A stretch of DNA of 64,000 nt from assembly GCA_034096865.1 (NCBI GenBank), contig JAWQFJ010006313.1, forward strand, positions 42,501-106,500, given 5' to 3'. Of this stretch, positions 51,801-62,900 are shown in pieces. The DNA is from Theodoxus fluviatilis (taxonomy: Eukaryota; Mollusca; Gastropoda; Cycloneritida; Neritidae). Within the stretch, counting starts at the first letter, position 1; each line of letters opens with the position of its first letter. The notes beneath the pieces are model-generated. The model did no database searches. It had not been told where the DNA came from and worked only from the letters and a program-made list of their open reading frames with translations. Both the position numbers and the translations under genes were made by a program.

Positions 51801-54800
51801 AAAACTCCCTCGGTGACACGGCGAAGTGCCTGTTGTGCTCCAGGCTTCCTCACGAACTCCACGATCCCCTCCCCTGTCGACTTGCCACGATCATCAACGA
51901 TGACGATGGCTCGTTCAACGTCACCGAACTGTGAGAAAGCTCTTTCCAACAGCTCATTCGAGACGTAGGGGCTGAGGTTCGTCACTTTCAAAGCAGCACC
52001 ATGGGTGGCAAATCTCACTCTCAGTACCCGACCTTTGTGCGTGGCGCCGTCCAAGGCTGCCTTCGCGGCTTCAGCATTGTGTCGGTAGTCCTGCAATCAT
52101 TGGAAACAGCGTTCTCTAGTCACTAGTGCAGCCAGTCTCGATGGGATTTAGTCATTTACTAGCAATGCCCGCGCCTTCTTTCCGGTATGCGAAAAATGCA
52201 AGCAAGCACCACCACTTCACTTTCATGGCTAATTGTGGACAATCCACATAATATTCTCAATAAAGACAAGAAGAAAAATTGTTCATAAAGGTTTCAAGAA
52301 CATGTGTGTGTGATTTGGTGTTAATCTGCCTGATTTCCGCCGAGAAAATACAAGCTGATTACGTAAAAGCACCCTCCGCCGCTGCCGCCTCTCGACGGCA
52401 CGGCGGTGTTCGCGTTTCGCGACTCGGGTTGGTCTCTTCAAAACACTCGTCCGTCGAAGTTTCTCAATGGATCAAGTTCAAACTTTACAACCCATCAGAG
52501 GAAAGCTTGCTCTTTCGTTCGGTGTGCGTTATAACGTCCAATGTTTCTGCAGACGAAAGATATTGCGGTAAGTGTGAAGTGAATCCGATATTTTTCTATT
52601 ATTTGCTTCGTAAATCTGTTCAAATCGCTCTATAACGCGTAGAATTGAATTCCTCAATAATTTCTCTTTTTCATGATATATTTGGCTTAATTTTTGCGAT
52701 AAGCATGACGACGGATTGTGCATTTTTCTGGGGTACCATCCGAAGGATTTATATCATTTAGCGGCAGCCGAAAGATATTGCGGTGTGCAGTGAATCCGAT
52801 ATTTTTCAATTATTTGCTTAGTAAATCTGTTCAAATCGCTCTATAACGCATAGATTTGAATTCCTCGAGAATTTCTCTTTTTCATGATATATTTGGTTTT
52901 ATTTTTGCGATAAGCATGACGACGGATTATGCATTTTTCTGGGGTACCATCCGAAGGATTTACATCATTTAGCGGCAGCCGAAAGATATTGCGGTGTGCA
53001 GTGAATCCGATATTTTTCAATTATTTGCATAGTAAATCTGTTCAAATCGCTCTATAACGCATAGATTTGAATTCCTCGAGAATTTCTCTTTTTCATGATA
53101 TATTTGGTTTTATTTTTGCGATAAGCATGACGACGGATTGTGCATTTTTCTGGGGTACCATCCGAAGGATTTACATCATTTAGCGGCAGCCGAACGATAT
53201 TGCGATGTGAAGTGAATCCGATATTTTTCAATTATTTGCTAGTAAATCTGTTCAAATCGCTCTATAACGCATAGATTTGAATTCCTCAAGAATTTCTCTT
53301 TTTCATGATATATTTGGTTTAATTTTTGCGATAAGCATGACAACGGATTGTGCATTTTTCTGAGGTACCATCCGAAGGATTTAGATCATTACGAATAGGC
53401 CTACCGGCCGCGGGAACAGACATTGTAATGTGATTGCCGCTGGTCACTTTAGCTGCTTCGCAACCAAAATTTCACTTAAATTTAAAGATATTTTTCAGAT
53501 GTACAGAATCAATGCTTATATATGTTTTTGTGTGGTTTGGTTGTGTGGTTTTGTTTTGTTTCTTCAGAAAATTCCAATCGCTTCGCTAGCGACAAGCGTC
53601 TTGTGGGCCAGTCCATTGTTGAAACCCCCCCAACCTCTCAATCTATTTTTAGACCGCTGCAGTTTGAATGGCGCAGCTTGCCAATTTGGAATGTTCCGAC
53701 GGGGGGAATGGGTTTAACCCATTAGACACTATGACGGTATATAGAAAAGGGTCCTGAAAACCTGAGTCTTTTTCAGAAAAACTGAAGAAGTCGGGTACAT
53801 TTACAAAAAATTTATTAACTCCACTTGTAACAATCACAGAGGTACAAAGTAAGCATTGTCTTAAAGCTGACATCCATTGCTACAAGCTCATGCAATCAAA
53901 TACAACACACTACAAGTCAAAATTTATGAATTATTTTTTGAAATTAGAAAATAGTGTAAAAACGGACACATTCACCTTGACTTTCAGCTCAAAATTATGG
54001 TTTTTAGAAAGAAAACCTCCCAAATAAGCTCAAAATAGACTCTTAATGGATAATTTACTCATTTAGCTATCTGCTGAAACAAAATGCAAAGTTCTAAATC
54101 AATTTGTTCATGAGATACAGCAAATATGGTACATGACATGAAATCGCAAAAAAAAATTGTTTTTTTTACATGATCACAAAGTATTTTTCACCATGCCTTT
54201 TTTCACTCAGATAAAGGTAAACATAAAGCACATGCATGACATGACAGATAATATAAAGGGAAAAGGTGCAAAACATGCATTTGCTAGTGATAAAGTCTTT
54301 CAAAATTGGCATGCATTAGCAAGTGATAAAGTCTGTCAAGAATCAAGATTTTTTTACATCATTACCTCAGTATCTCAAGTATGTACATGCATTCACAAGT
54401 CCATGGCAGGTCACCAGCTCTCCTCCCCATTGCCTACTGTCCAAGGACATGTCTGCGAATGTGCCTCCCAAAGCACTCGATGTGGACAGCAACATCACAC
54501 TGCTTGCACCCATAGACCGTGGCAGTGGCTCGGGCCTCTGTTCCACTCCGAGCAAGGGAGCACTCTTTGCACACCCTCCTCTTGGTGTACAGTTTGTCCA
54601 TGTCATGGTCCAGGGATGCTCTGGGAGGTTCAGTTGGCTGAGGTGCTCTCCTGGTGGTGGAAGGAGTGACAAGGTCTTGAGCAAGGTCTTCCAGCCAGTC
54701 CTTGAAGTTCCTTCTGTATCTTTTCCTGAAGGCCTCTCCCCCTACGCTCCTGGACACCACAAATGCATTGTAGCAGGAGACAGTCAGGAGGAAGAAGAAA

Positions 54801-57800
54801 AGTCTCCTCCACCATTTCTTGGACCTGTGGTTGAATTGATAGTACCCCACCATTTGATCAAGAAGATCCACACCCTTCATATGTGCCTGGTAGTCAGAGA
54901 GGCAGGATGGCACCGTCACTTGGGTCCGCTGACCTTCTGGATTGCGTCTCTGCACAGTGCCTTTTTCCTCAGGAGAGTGGAAATTGGAAAGGACACTTAC
55001 AGGCTTTGTGTCCTGCCAAACACAGAAGGTAAGCTCATCTTGCTGAGCCACCTTGTAGGAGTGCTTGGTCATGGGTGATCTGGTCCCTCGGCGTGGAATG
55101 AGGTCTGAAGGCAGTCCCTTGCGGTTTGCACGTACAGTCCCACAGGCCTGGACTCCATGAGACTTCAGATCCTTCATTAGGTCTGTGCTGGTGTAGAAGT
55201 TGTCCATGAAGACTGAGAGGTAGGAGCCATAGTAGGGTTTGCACAGGTCCATCACCACCCGATGCCCCAGTCCCTTTTCCTGTTGTCCCTCTCGCCCTGT
55301 GTACACCTGGAAATTGGAGACGTATCCTGTGGCACTGTCTGCTAGGACCCAGACCTTCACTCCCCACTTTGTTGGCTTCATAGGGAGGTATTGGCGAAAT
55401 GACAGTCTTCCCTTGAATTTCACCATACTCTCATCGACGGTAGCAGTGCCCTGGATCTCGTAGAGGCGTCTGAACTGCATCATCAGGAAGTTGAGAAACC
55501 AGCGTACCTTCCATAGCCTGTCTGTGGTGTTCATCGCTTCCTCGTTGTCTTGTAGATGCAGGTACCGCCACAGAGAAAGGAATCTGTCTCTCGACATTGC
55601 CTTGGGGAACTTAGTCTCGAATAGCCACTTCTTCTGTCGCCAAAAATCTTGCTTCTCAGGCAAGCGAAGAACACCCATTGCGACGCAGAGACCGATGAAC
55701 GTTTTCATTTCAGACACTGTCACAGGCGCCCACTTGGAGCTGGAAGGAGGTGGATTCCTCTGTCTCTCTCTCTCAGCATACCGATTTGTCTCAGTCACTA
55801 ATCTTTCCCACATCGCGTCTGTGAAGATTAGAGAGAAGACATGAAGAGGCTTTGCGTCCGAGGGGATGTCGATCTTCACTCCTTGAGCGCGTCGAAAGGC
55901 GTGTCGTGTGCGAGATCGAAAATTGTCTGTCTGCCACGATCCTTGGAAGCCTTGAAACTCTTCCTCCGATGATTCCTCCTCCAACATCTCTCGCATCCAC
56001 TGATCCTGTTGAAGCCGATCTTCCGGCGCATCGATATCGTCGAATTCAGATTCAGAATCGGCATCAATATCGCTTCCTTCGCTATCATCTGATGCGAAAT
56101 CGGCCATGACGCGAAAAAAATTTGAACATCAGTCGAAATCTCGACAAAAATCGGCACAACTCAGCTAAAACTTGTCCGATTTTGATCAAACTTCCACTAG
56201 CGTAGTGCGCGACCTCTCTGCTTCCCAGCAGGCATTGCGATAAGTCGGCCACTACCGGTGCTATTTTTAGATCTTGACGTTAGCAACACGAGGGTACAAT
56301 GAGCCGCGTGCGTCGCTCCCGCAGCGAAGGGGGGATGCAACGTGCGCGTTCCATCCGAAGCGAATGGGTTAAGTGCTTCACAACATGAAAAAACCCCACA
56401 GTAATTCGTTCTACACCCCCAAGGCCCCATCCCCTTCAAATGAATAATTACTGTAAAAGATTATGTTTGACTTAAGTGTTTAATGTCAGTTAGCCTAGTT
56501 GAGTGTTTTGATTTATTGTTTGTTTCAATGTTTTTTGTTCAGTAGTTTGTCTAGTCTGTAATAATGTATTTTGTAATGTTTGTTTGCTTTTCTATATCTT
56601 ATGTCAGTTAGCCTATAGTTGAGTGTTTTGATTTATTGTTTGTTTCAATGTTTTTTGTTCAGTAGTTTGTCTTGTCTGTAATAATGTATTTTGTAATGTT
56701 TGTTTGCTTTTCTATATCTTTATGTCAGTTAGCCTATAGTTGAGTGTTTTGATTTATTGTTTGTTTTAATGTTTTTTGTTCAGTAGTTTGTCTTGTCTGT
56801 AATAATGTATTTTGTAATGTTTGTTTGCTTTTCTATATGACTTAATATTTGTTGCACATATTTCTTGCAACAGTCTGGCCCAGATCTTGATGTCTCATCT
56901 GATGATGTCATGGTTCTGTAGAGGGTAGACACTAGACAGTGTAGAGTATAACCACCCGCCCAACACACAAATTCCAGGTGATGCTTTGTTTGGCTGTATT
57001 TCAGGAAATAGGCTTTTGTGATATGTCATACATGTATATTGTGGGTTCATTACATTAACACCATCACAATAAAGTTGTATGTTTGTATATATCATGTGTA
57101 GTTTTTATTTTGTTAATTTCTCATCTTATACTTCAACTGTTGTCAAAATAATGCACAGTTCACTTCAAATCACAATGCACTAAAAGACAATGAAAGTAAG
57201 AGACAGAGCAACATAAAAATTAAAAAAATTATGAGAAATCTTCATTTTTAGCAAACTTGTGCTTGTTTTATATTTCGACCAATCAGAACACATTTAATTA
57301 ATTATGCAAATTCGTGTAATCACAATTTACATATTTTTTCATTTATTTTCATGGATGGAATTATTGTACATTGATAAAATGCCAGTAATATGCCAGGATA
57401 CTGCATATTATTTTGTGTCCTTTCAAGAAATTTGAAACAAGCGTAAAATGTATGCAAATTTTATGCAAATTAGCAAATAGTAATTTAGTTATGTCATTTT
57501 TGATGGTGCCATTGGATTTGGTTGAATTTTTTCCATGGGTGTGTGAATTTTTATTAATATACTCCAATAAATGTAAGAATGACACTAAGAAATGTATTAT
57601 TTCCTTGTTTCAACCGGTGCCATCCCAAATCTGGGGGTCTTCACAAATCCTACTAAATATTTTTGGCCTTCGAATTACCATAACTTTGGTTCTAATTAAC
57701 CGATTTCCAAAATTCAAATTGCATTGTGATTAGATCAATGAGTACTATCACCATAACTTGAAGTTATAATCATTTGGTACATTTGAAAAAAAGGTCGGGC

Positions 57801-58570
57801 ATTGCTACATTTACACACATTCGCTGCCATTCTTACTTCAGACCTTACTTCCGGCGATTTTTCGCCATTCTACATCATAGTCGAAATGGCAATTGAAACT
57901 TTCAGAAGAAAAAACAAACATAGGTTACATTATTAGCATGACACGAAGATCAACTGAACAGGTCAATTGCGACTCCATTTTCTAGCTTCCATCTTGGGCG
58001 TCTCACAGTGAAGTTACTGTACACAGCAGAAAGGGTTCCCGTCAACCCTACCTTATTGAACTCGGGCGCTTGAGTTGTCAAAATAGATTATTGAAGGTTT
58101 TGTGTCTAGTTTACCATTAAAATATTACTATATAAAGCATTCTCCCGAAAAACAAGAGAGAAGCAACGAACCGTCCGCAAGTACAAGAGAAATGAGCCAG
58201 GCACAATGAATGAATTTTGGCTTACCAAGCGAATGAATCCAAACCCACGAGGAGCGTTGAGATAAACCTCTGAAATTTCGCCATAGGGCTCGAACATCTT
58301 CTTAAAAGTTTCCTCTGTAGTGTCGGGGGTTAGGTTTCCCACAAAAAGACGACATCTTCCCGTAAATTTCTTTTCTTCTTTGGTCGAAATTGGTGGGGAG
58401 GCGGGGGGGGCATCGGCTGACGCTCCTTTGGATTTATCATCTTTCGAGTTACCGGCGCCGCGATTCTTATCCTTGCTGTCACCGCGTCCTCTGTCATTAC
58501 TCTTCGGAGTGCTGTTCTGATCCTTTTTCATCGACATGTCTCGACCTTTCGAAGTATAATTCATAGGCAT
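48567..58570 (-). CDS. DBHS paraspeckle protein (NONO/PSPC1/SFPQ/NonA family), 5 exons
   Basis: Nuclear RNA- and DNA-binding protein of the Drosophila Behaviour/Human Splicing family, which dimerises and acts in transcription, splicing, RNA retention and repair. Five exons with consistent phases encode 399 residues. 1-70: disordered, charged ([20 protein letters not shown]). RRM1 ~73-141: RLFVGN and [11 protein letters not shown]2 ~148-218: [28 protein letters not shown] ~219-275: [37 protein letters not shown]. Coiled coil ~275-370: [17 protein letters not shown] and Arg/Glu/Gln-rich continuation. The order is exactly that of human NONO. The start is the first ATG (58570) in frame. There is no SFPQ-like long N-terminus, and the Gly/Pro-rich C-terminus is short or encoded elsewhere. 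Confidence 0.93.
49370..49460. repeat. GGCGCGAAGCGCC repeat fragment
   Basis: Two close copies of GGCGCGAAGCGCCAA followed by GGGTCCGGGGGCATGCCCTC, an interspersed-repeat style block in the DBHS intron. Confidence 0.45.
49808..50440 (-). pseudogene. BED-like zinc-finger ORF of a transposon (hAT-like remnant)
   Basis: From [16 protein letters not shown] the ORF (about 205 residues; the stop is at the left end) shows [14 protein letters not shown], then [20 protein letters not shown] and a His pair (SVSHHQQ), as in BED-type N-termini of hAT-like elements. The rest is basic and Ser/Thr/Pro-rich, with no recognisable catalytic core. It lies in the DBHS intron between exons 4 and 5. ATACGGAAATCAGTAT-like sequence near 50695 resembles the sub-termini of the mini-hAT at 29.7 kb. 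Confidence 0.45.
50618..50639. repeat. Poly(C) homopolymer, about 21 nt
   Basis: Uninterrupted C run just beyond the upstream end of the BED-like ORF; on the minus strand it extends the frame as poly-Gly, so upstream codons are doubtful. Confidence 0.95.
50822..51018 (-). CDS. DBHS exon 4 (NOPS end, coiled coil)
   Basis: 197 bp; acceptor TTTGTTTCAG, donor CAGG|gtaagc. Encodes [40 protein letters not shown] and DYQAEQIRQ. Confidence 0.95.
51297..51392 (-). CDS. DBHS exon 3 (NOPS)
   Basis: 96 bp; acceptor ACTTGGCAG, donor AAGAA|gtaagc. Encodes [20 protein letters not shown] and [12 protein letters not shown], equivalent to [22 protein letters not shown] in NONO. Confidence 0.95.
51789..52090 (-). 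CDS. DBHS exon 2 (end RRM1, RRM2)
   Basis: 302 bp; acceptor ATGATTGCAG, donor GGATC|gtaagt. Encodes [60 protein letters not shown] and [19 protein letters not shown]. It joins exon 1 in phase 0 (FIRL-DYRHNAE versus FIRLETRTLAE in vertebrates). Confidence 0.96.
52170..53400 (+). mobile_element. Non-autonomous element: leader plus ~210-bp tandem core
   Basis: The leader (52170-52550) is homologous to 35160-35640. It is followed by four units of about 210 bp beginning GAAAGATATTGCGGTGTGCA and ending GATTTACATCATTTAGCGGC, the last unit more diverged. A short GC-rich segment (AGGCCTACCGGCCGCGGG) lies at the right edge. A unique leader with tandem core and structured end resembles Helitron-like/'pearl' elements of molluscs; that classification is inferred. 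Confidence 0.55.
53714..56372 (-). mobile_element. Complete piggyBac element (family 1)
   Basis: Bounded by TTAA (53714-53717 and 56369-56372). Terminal inverted repeat TTAACCCATT, diverging inside: AGACACTATGACGG on one side, CGCTTCGGATGGAACG on the other. 2.66 kb, one intact transposase ORF, no internal repeats. Inserted in DBHS intron 1 on the same strand. Confidence 0.92.
54434..56107 (-). CDS. piggyBac transposase, intact, 557 residues
   Basis: Cut-and-paste DDD transposase. Residues 1-60 are acidic ([20 protein letters not shown]). The core holds Asp225 ([14 protein letters not shown]), Asp302 ([10 protein letters not shown]) and Asp414 with Asp417 ([10 protein letters not shown]), matching the D268/D346/D447 triad pattern of the moth enzyme. 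Flanking family motifs include [20 protein letters not shown] and [15 protein letters not shown]. The C-terminal ~50 residues form a Cys/His zinc module (CKECS..., [16 protein letters not shown]). Length is normal for the family (about 550-600). No stop or frameshift. The start at 56107 is the first Met, and matches the start in the deletion derivative at 36.3 kb. Probably recently active. Confidence 0.95.
   Translation of the reverse strand: MADFASDDSEGSDIDADSESEFDDIDAPEDRLQQDQWMREMLEEESSEEEFQGFQGSWQTDNFRSRTRHAFRRAQGVKIDIPSDAKPLHVFSLIFTDAMWERLVTETNRYAERERQRNPPPSSSKWAPVTVSEMKTFIGLCVAMGVLRLPEKQDFWRQKKWLFETKFPKAMSRDRFLSLWRYLHLQDNEEAMNTTDRLWKVRWFLNFLMMQFRRLYEIQGTATVDESMVKFKGRLSFRQYLPMKPTKWGVKVWVLADSATGYVSNFQVYTGREGQQEKGLGHRVVMDLCKPYYGSYLSVFMDNFYTSTDLMKDLKSHGVQACGTVRANRKGLPSDLIPRRGTRSPMTKHSYKVAQQDELTFCVWQDTKPVSVLSNFHSPEEKGTVQRRNPEGQRTQVTVPSCLSDYQAHMKGVDLLDQMVGYYQFNHRSKKWWRRLFFFLLTVSCYNAFVVSRSVGGEAFRKRYRRNFKDWLEDLAQDLVTPSTTRRAPQPTEPPRASLDHDMDKLYTKRRVCKECSLARSGTEARATATVYGCKQCDVAVHIECFGRHIRRHVLGQ
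56455..56845. repeat. ~121-bp tandem repeat, 3 copies
   Basis: Three near-identical units with TATGTCAGTTAGCCTATAGT and TTTGTTTGCTTTTCTATATC, AT-rich, in DBHS intron 1 next to the piggyBac element. Confidence 0.9.
56846..58225. other. DBHS intron 1 sequence, nothing recognised
   Basis: AT-rich sequence without supported ORFs or clear repeats. The minus-strand donor CTTG|gtaagc of exon 1 is at its right edge. Confidence 0.5.
58226..58570 (-). CDS. DBHS exon 1 (start, RRM1)
   Basis: The ATG at 58570 opens [21 protein letters not shown] second Met lies two codons on, and an upstream in-frame TTG is ignored. RRM1 RNP2 [20 protein letters not shown] and RNP1 RGFGFIRL end at the CGCTTG|gtaagc donor. 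115 codons, phase 0. Confidence 0.94.
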
Positions 58571-58616
58571 CGTGGAAATTCTTAGATCTGCTGGATTTGC
58601 GTAGGGCACGCTCAAG

Positions 58617-58627
58617 CAAGATGGCGT
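58617..58627 (+). promoter_or_regulatory. Possible YY1-type element near DBHS start
   Basis: CAAGATGGCG, the YY1-like core promoter element (either orientation works), lies about 50 bp upstream of the DBHS ATG. Such motifs are common at starts of RNA-processing genes. Single motif, so weak. Confidence 0.3.
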
Positions 58628-58639
58628 CTACAAGTACAA

Positions 58640-60068
58640 GTGAACAAAAGCGTCCGGTGTATGTTAATCGTTTGAAAAAAAGTATATAATTTTTATATCA
58701 AAACTATATATCCTTGACTATTCTTTAAAAACATATAGATTTTAATAATAATAATTAATAACGTATCATGAAATTAAAAACTCGGGAATATTCCGAGACT
58801 TCTTAAAGGGCATGTTTGCGAAGTGTCTATTTCAAAACGAGGCCGCGAACTTGCACATCGCTGTTTAGGATGCCTTGAAAAATGGTATGAAGTACCGACT
58901 GCTTGCAAATTTTGCCACTCGTTTTTTGTGAAGATGTTATGTTTGAATCTGAGTAATTGAAGTAAATGCCATGTGCAGCCGTTGCTAGAAAGAGTGTTGA
59001 ATGTGGTGCAGCAGATGACCTAGATCTTTGCCGCCATGACTGAAATTTCCCGGGATTATTGAGTCCCAAAAAACACTCATTGCATTTATAGTGCGTTCAG
59101 GAGGTGATTTGCCAAAGCTAACTTTACATTGCAATGGGGGTTTGGTTTTGCTGTATTCCTTTCCATTCTGGTAACGCAATCGGTGTTGCAAAACATGTGT
59201 TTACTCCTTCGAAACATCTCGTGGATTACCCCCCTTACACCGCGTCTATAACTAGTGTGGACGACAATGCGCGAAAAGCGTGAACGCGCTGTTGAGAGAA
59301 ACACAAGCTGTGTAAGCATGATTGCAATGACTACGCAAACCATTTCTGATTTCGTCACTTTCAACTAGTTATTGATGTCTTTTTAAGTGTGCTTTGCAGT
59401 GAAAATTGAAATATCTTTGGATAGTGTTTGAAGCGTACCGGCACAAGTGATAGTCCCCAGCTAAGAGTAAGATGATGAACAAAAGTATTCTTGCGAGAGT
59501 CGTTAGGAATGGTTTCAGTTTGACAAGCGGGGATCATTTTGTTTTTATAAATTCTGAATACACAACTTGGCAGTTGCTGTCGGCATCTTGAGAAATGGCC
59601 ACTTGTATCCTGAAAATAATCGGAATACATGCAGATCTGCATGTCTTGCCAGCAATGTATAATTATCAAGATCATTGTGACTGAGCACTGCAAAAATGAG
59701 ATTTATTACCAGTTTGTGTCTCATTCAGGAGAGGGTTTTCCCCCTGTCATTTACAAATGCGTTGTCAACAGTCACAACAAACTTCTTGAAAATAAAACTG
59801 TTAATACATATTCAATTTAACCATCCCTCAGAAACAGGAGAGCTGCAATAAGCACCAAACATGTCAAACTTTATGACTATGAGTACTGAACTTTTCAACC
59901 TTCTGTGGGTTGGCAGTAACAACAGACTCACCACTTGTCCAGGAGGTATGTAAAAGGCCAAGAACTAGAGGAATAAGACTTGACTTACTCAAGATTATGC
60001 CAACCAGCTCTAGCAAATCAGCTTTACTCCCACTGCACTGCTCATGAAAAATTATACTTTCGGCCCAA
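58640..60068. other. Upstream of DBHS; nothing recognised
   Basis: No ORF with family features, no clear repeat structure. May hold the DBHS promoter next to 58.6 kb. Confidence 0.45.
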
Positions 60069-60376
60069 AGAAAAACTAGTTGTAGTTACAATAATGTTGG
60101 CCAAAAATTGGGTCAGTAGGTCAGCCCAAACTTTTTAAATTGTCCTTTTTATTTAAATTGGAAGAGGCCAGATTTAACTCAACTCACCATTTCTCCTTAG
60201 CTGTAAAAACTTTTTGAATACTTAAATAGTGGATTCCTGGAGTGTTTTGTAGGGCAGGGAAGATGGGACAGCACATAATTCTTTGATTACCATCCATTCA
60301 AAAATATGTTGCATAATCAATAAAAGTTTAGGGTCGACAGAAAAAACCGGTCATTCAGGTTACCATAACTACAACT
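60069..60376. mobile_element. MITE-like repeat with GTGGTTACGGTAAC termini, copy 3
   Basis: Starts ACTAGTTGTAGTTACAATAA, ends GGTTACCATAACTACAAC; shares TTGGGTCAGTAGGTCAGCCC, GGATTCCTGGAGTG and GTTTAGGGTCGACAGA with copies 1 and 2. Confidence 0.65.
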
Positions 60377-60769
60377 ATATTTTGTTTGAATTCACTTATA
60401 GCACAAATTATTTAAATAAACTCTTCATTTATCTATTTATGTCATGCACACATCAAGTAAGAGTGGAATGAAATTGATGTATAGTTTATTGTGATCATCA
60501 CAAGCCCTTATTTTTTTGCTCCGTTTTCAAGAAACAGTTTATGATGATCATCATGGGACCAATACTGGAACTATGAGTAAATTCAGTAATGCTTGCATGT
60601 CATTGAGTCTGCTGTAGTTTGCATCACTAACAAGATAGGCAGATTGACCCCTCTTTAGACAAGGTATTATTTGCAATACTCCAAACAGCTTGAATTTTGT
60701 TGCTCAGACATGAAAATGATGATGTTGACGCTGACAAATGTGTGATTAACATTATTTGCATTAATCTCA

Positions 60770-60975
60770 GTGAGAAATATTATAGTGATGATTGTGAGGG
60801 TGCTGATGGCTTTGGTGATTATGATGATAGTGAAGTGTAATAAAAATGGTGGTGGTGGTGGTGAGTGTGATGATGATGGTGGTGCTGGTGCTGGTAATGA
60901 TGGTGGTGATGGCAGTGATGAAGATGAATATAACAAGATTGAGTAGGTGATGATACTGATGATAGTGCTGTTGCC
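60770..60975. repeat. GTGATGATG-rich trinucleotide-like repeat
   Basis: Imperfect GGTGGT, GATGAT and GTGATG runs; short ORFs here (His/Thr-rich) are artefacts. Confidence 0.8.
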
Positions 60976-61404
60976 GTCTGTGTTGTCTCAGTGTGACAAA
61001 GCTGAGGATACTTATCCAAATGATGACATACATGTGAATTATAATTGCTGATGACATCTAATCAAAATAAAATGACATATCTGAATTATCATGGCTGATG
61101 ACAAATATGTAATAAATGAAGTTTGCTTTCAAAAAATGATGAAGAGTGGTGAGACTACTTATAACAGTGATGACAAATAAGGAAAATTAATTTTAAAAAT
61201 TCATTTGATGATGAATATGACACAAAAATTGAGTATAACGGTGGTACTGGTGATGTTGCTGTCTTCCTGCCACTGCCCTGCTGCTTCTTACATTGGTGAT
61301 GGTGACACTGGTGCATGTGCTGTAAAGTGTACTACTGATGCTCTTCCCACCCATGAGGTTATGAAGTCACAATGACATTCTTGCTTATTCATATGTGCAG
61401 TATT

Positions 61405-61445
61405 GCTCATTTTCCTTAATGAATAAAGTCTTTTTGATATGTAGA
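61405..61445 (+). repeat. LINE/SINE 3' tail fragment, copy a
   Basis: GAATAAAGTCTTTTTGATAT GTA, also present at 62170 and, variant, at 62831. Confidence 0.65.
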
Positions 61446-61783
61446 TGGTCAAAAGTACAGAGGTGAGCAGAGGGTCAATTTCAATACCCATCAGTGAAAC
61501 TTTGCCTTACAAACTCAAACTTCAACACATGCTGACTTCAAACTTGCTGTGACTTATTCAGAATTGAACAATGTTGCTAGCAAATAATTTTTTTCTCACT
61601 AAAATTGATAGTTGTTGAGTTATTTGCATTTGTGTTAGGAATATTGAGTTTTGGGAAACAGAGAAAGTGTTACACATTCCAAAAGGCTCATTTTCAAGAT
61701 CTTTTTCACTGTTAAGTTTTCATAAAGTTTACTTTTAGGAACTCATGTAACAGCTCTCTGCTCACCTCCGTACTTTTGACCAG

Positions 61784-61848
61784 ATATGTATGTATGTATG
61801 TATGTATGTGTGTGTATGTATGTATGTATGTATGTATGTATGTATGTT
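61784..61848. repeat. (TATG)n microsatellite
   Basis: About 15 TATG units with one TGTG interruption. Confidence 0.95.
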
Positions 61849-62119
61849 TTTACCGTCAAGGTAATCATAATTTTCTAACTGTCTGTAAAGTCAATGTAAC
61901 AAACTGATGGTAAACACTGTACAGGTGACTAACAGGCCAAATGTAAACTTATGTTTGGAAAAAATAATATATTGTGATAAAGGTCTTGCAAATGACAAAG
62001 GCATATCATAACACATATCACAGAGATAAATGTGTTAAGCCCATATGATCAGCCGCTACTACTCTTTATTCCAAATTAGGTCTATGTTCTGTACTTATAC
62101 TCAATGGCTGAGAGTTAAT

Positions 62120-62222
62120 GCATTATATTTATCCTTAATTTGTTCATGTGTGCAGATGTACAATTTTCATGAATAAAGTCTTTTTGATATGTATGTATGT
62201 ATGTATGTATGTATATATGTAT
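62120..62222 (+). repeat. LINE/SINE 3' tail fragment, copy b, with (TATG)n
   Basis: ATGAATAAAGTCTTTTTGAT followed by ATG TATG units, the usual end of a CR1-like element with short tandem tail. Confidence 0.7.
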
Positions 62223-62789
62223 GTGGATTACAGTGGTACGCGGGTGAGGAGAGGGGAGGAGAGTCAAAATCGTAGAAGCTTCCGATTGCTGTGAAGTTTG
62301 ATAACATTAATAATGTAGCAGAGTAACGCATTAATTTAATTAATAAGTATGGCATTGGCACAATAACAAAGCCAATTAACATGTCTGTTCAGTTCAAGGA
62401 AAGTTCATTATTGCTGAACAAGTAAAAAAGTACATTAACCAGTGAGTGAGTGGGTGGGGGTGGGGGGTGGACTTGAGTGAGTGAGTGAGTAAGAAAGGAA
62501 TTATAGTTCCTGCCTTTATCTAATTGCAAAGAAAGAATAAACAATTATGTGCATGGAGCAAAAGTCTCGCGTAACACCCAGAAACAGTGCACTATAATCA
62601 GATGATGTTGATGTTTGCTGTGTATTTGTCCCGAGGCCGCTCCGCCCAATCTGGTTCCCTGGCCTTGTGGCCTGCAGAAATAGTATACTGAATACCAAAA
62701 TGCTGTGATTTGCTGTAAGTCTCTTAATTAACTGTCCGATGTAGTTTGCAATCTTGTTCCCATGCCGTGTTGCCTGCATAAGTTGCAAT

Positions 62790-62900
62790 ATATAATCTGT
62801 TCATCATGTGCAATACTTGTACCCCCATAAGATGAATAAAGTTATTTTGATATGTATGTATGCATACATGTATGTATGTATATATGCATGCATGTATTTT
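62790..62900. repeat. Two LINE tails meeting at a (TATG)/(CATA) tract
   Basis: The plus-strand tail GATGAATAAAGTTATTTTGA runs into TATG units from the left, and the minus-strand LINE fragment from 63.2 kb ends in the same palindromic tract (TGTATGCATACATG) from the right. Confidence 0.6.

Noticed and set aside
59086..59693. Minus-strand ORFs of 92 and 110 residues upstream of DBHS
   Set aside because: Checked as possible eIF4G2 N-terminal exons; no MIF4G-like motifs or coherent splice signals.
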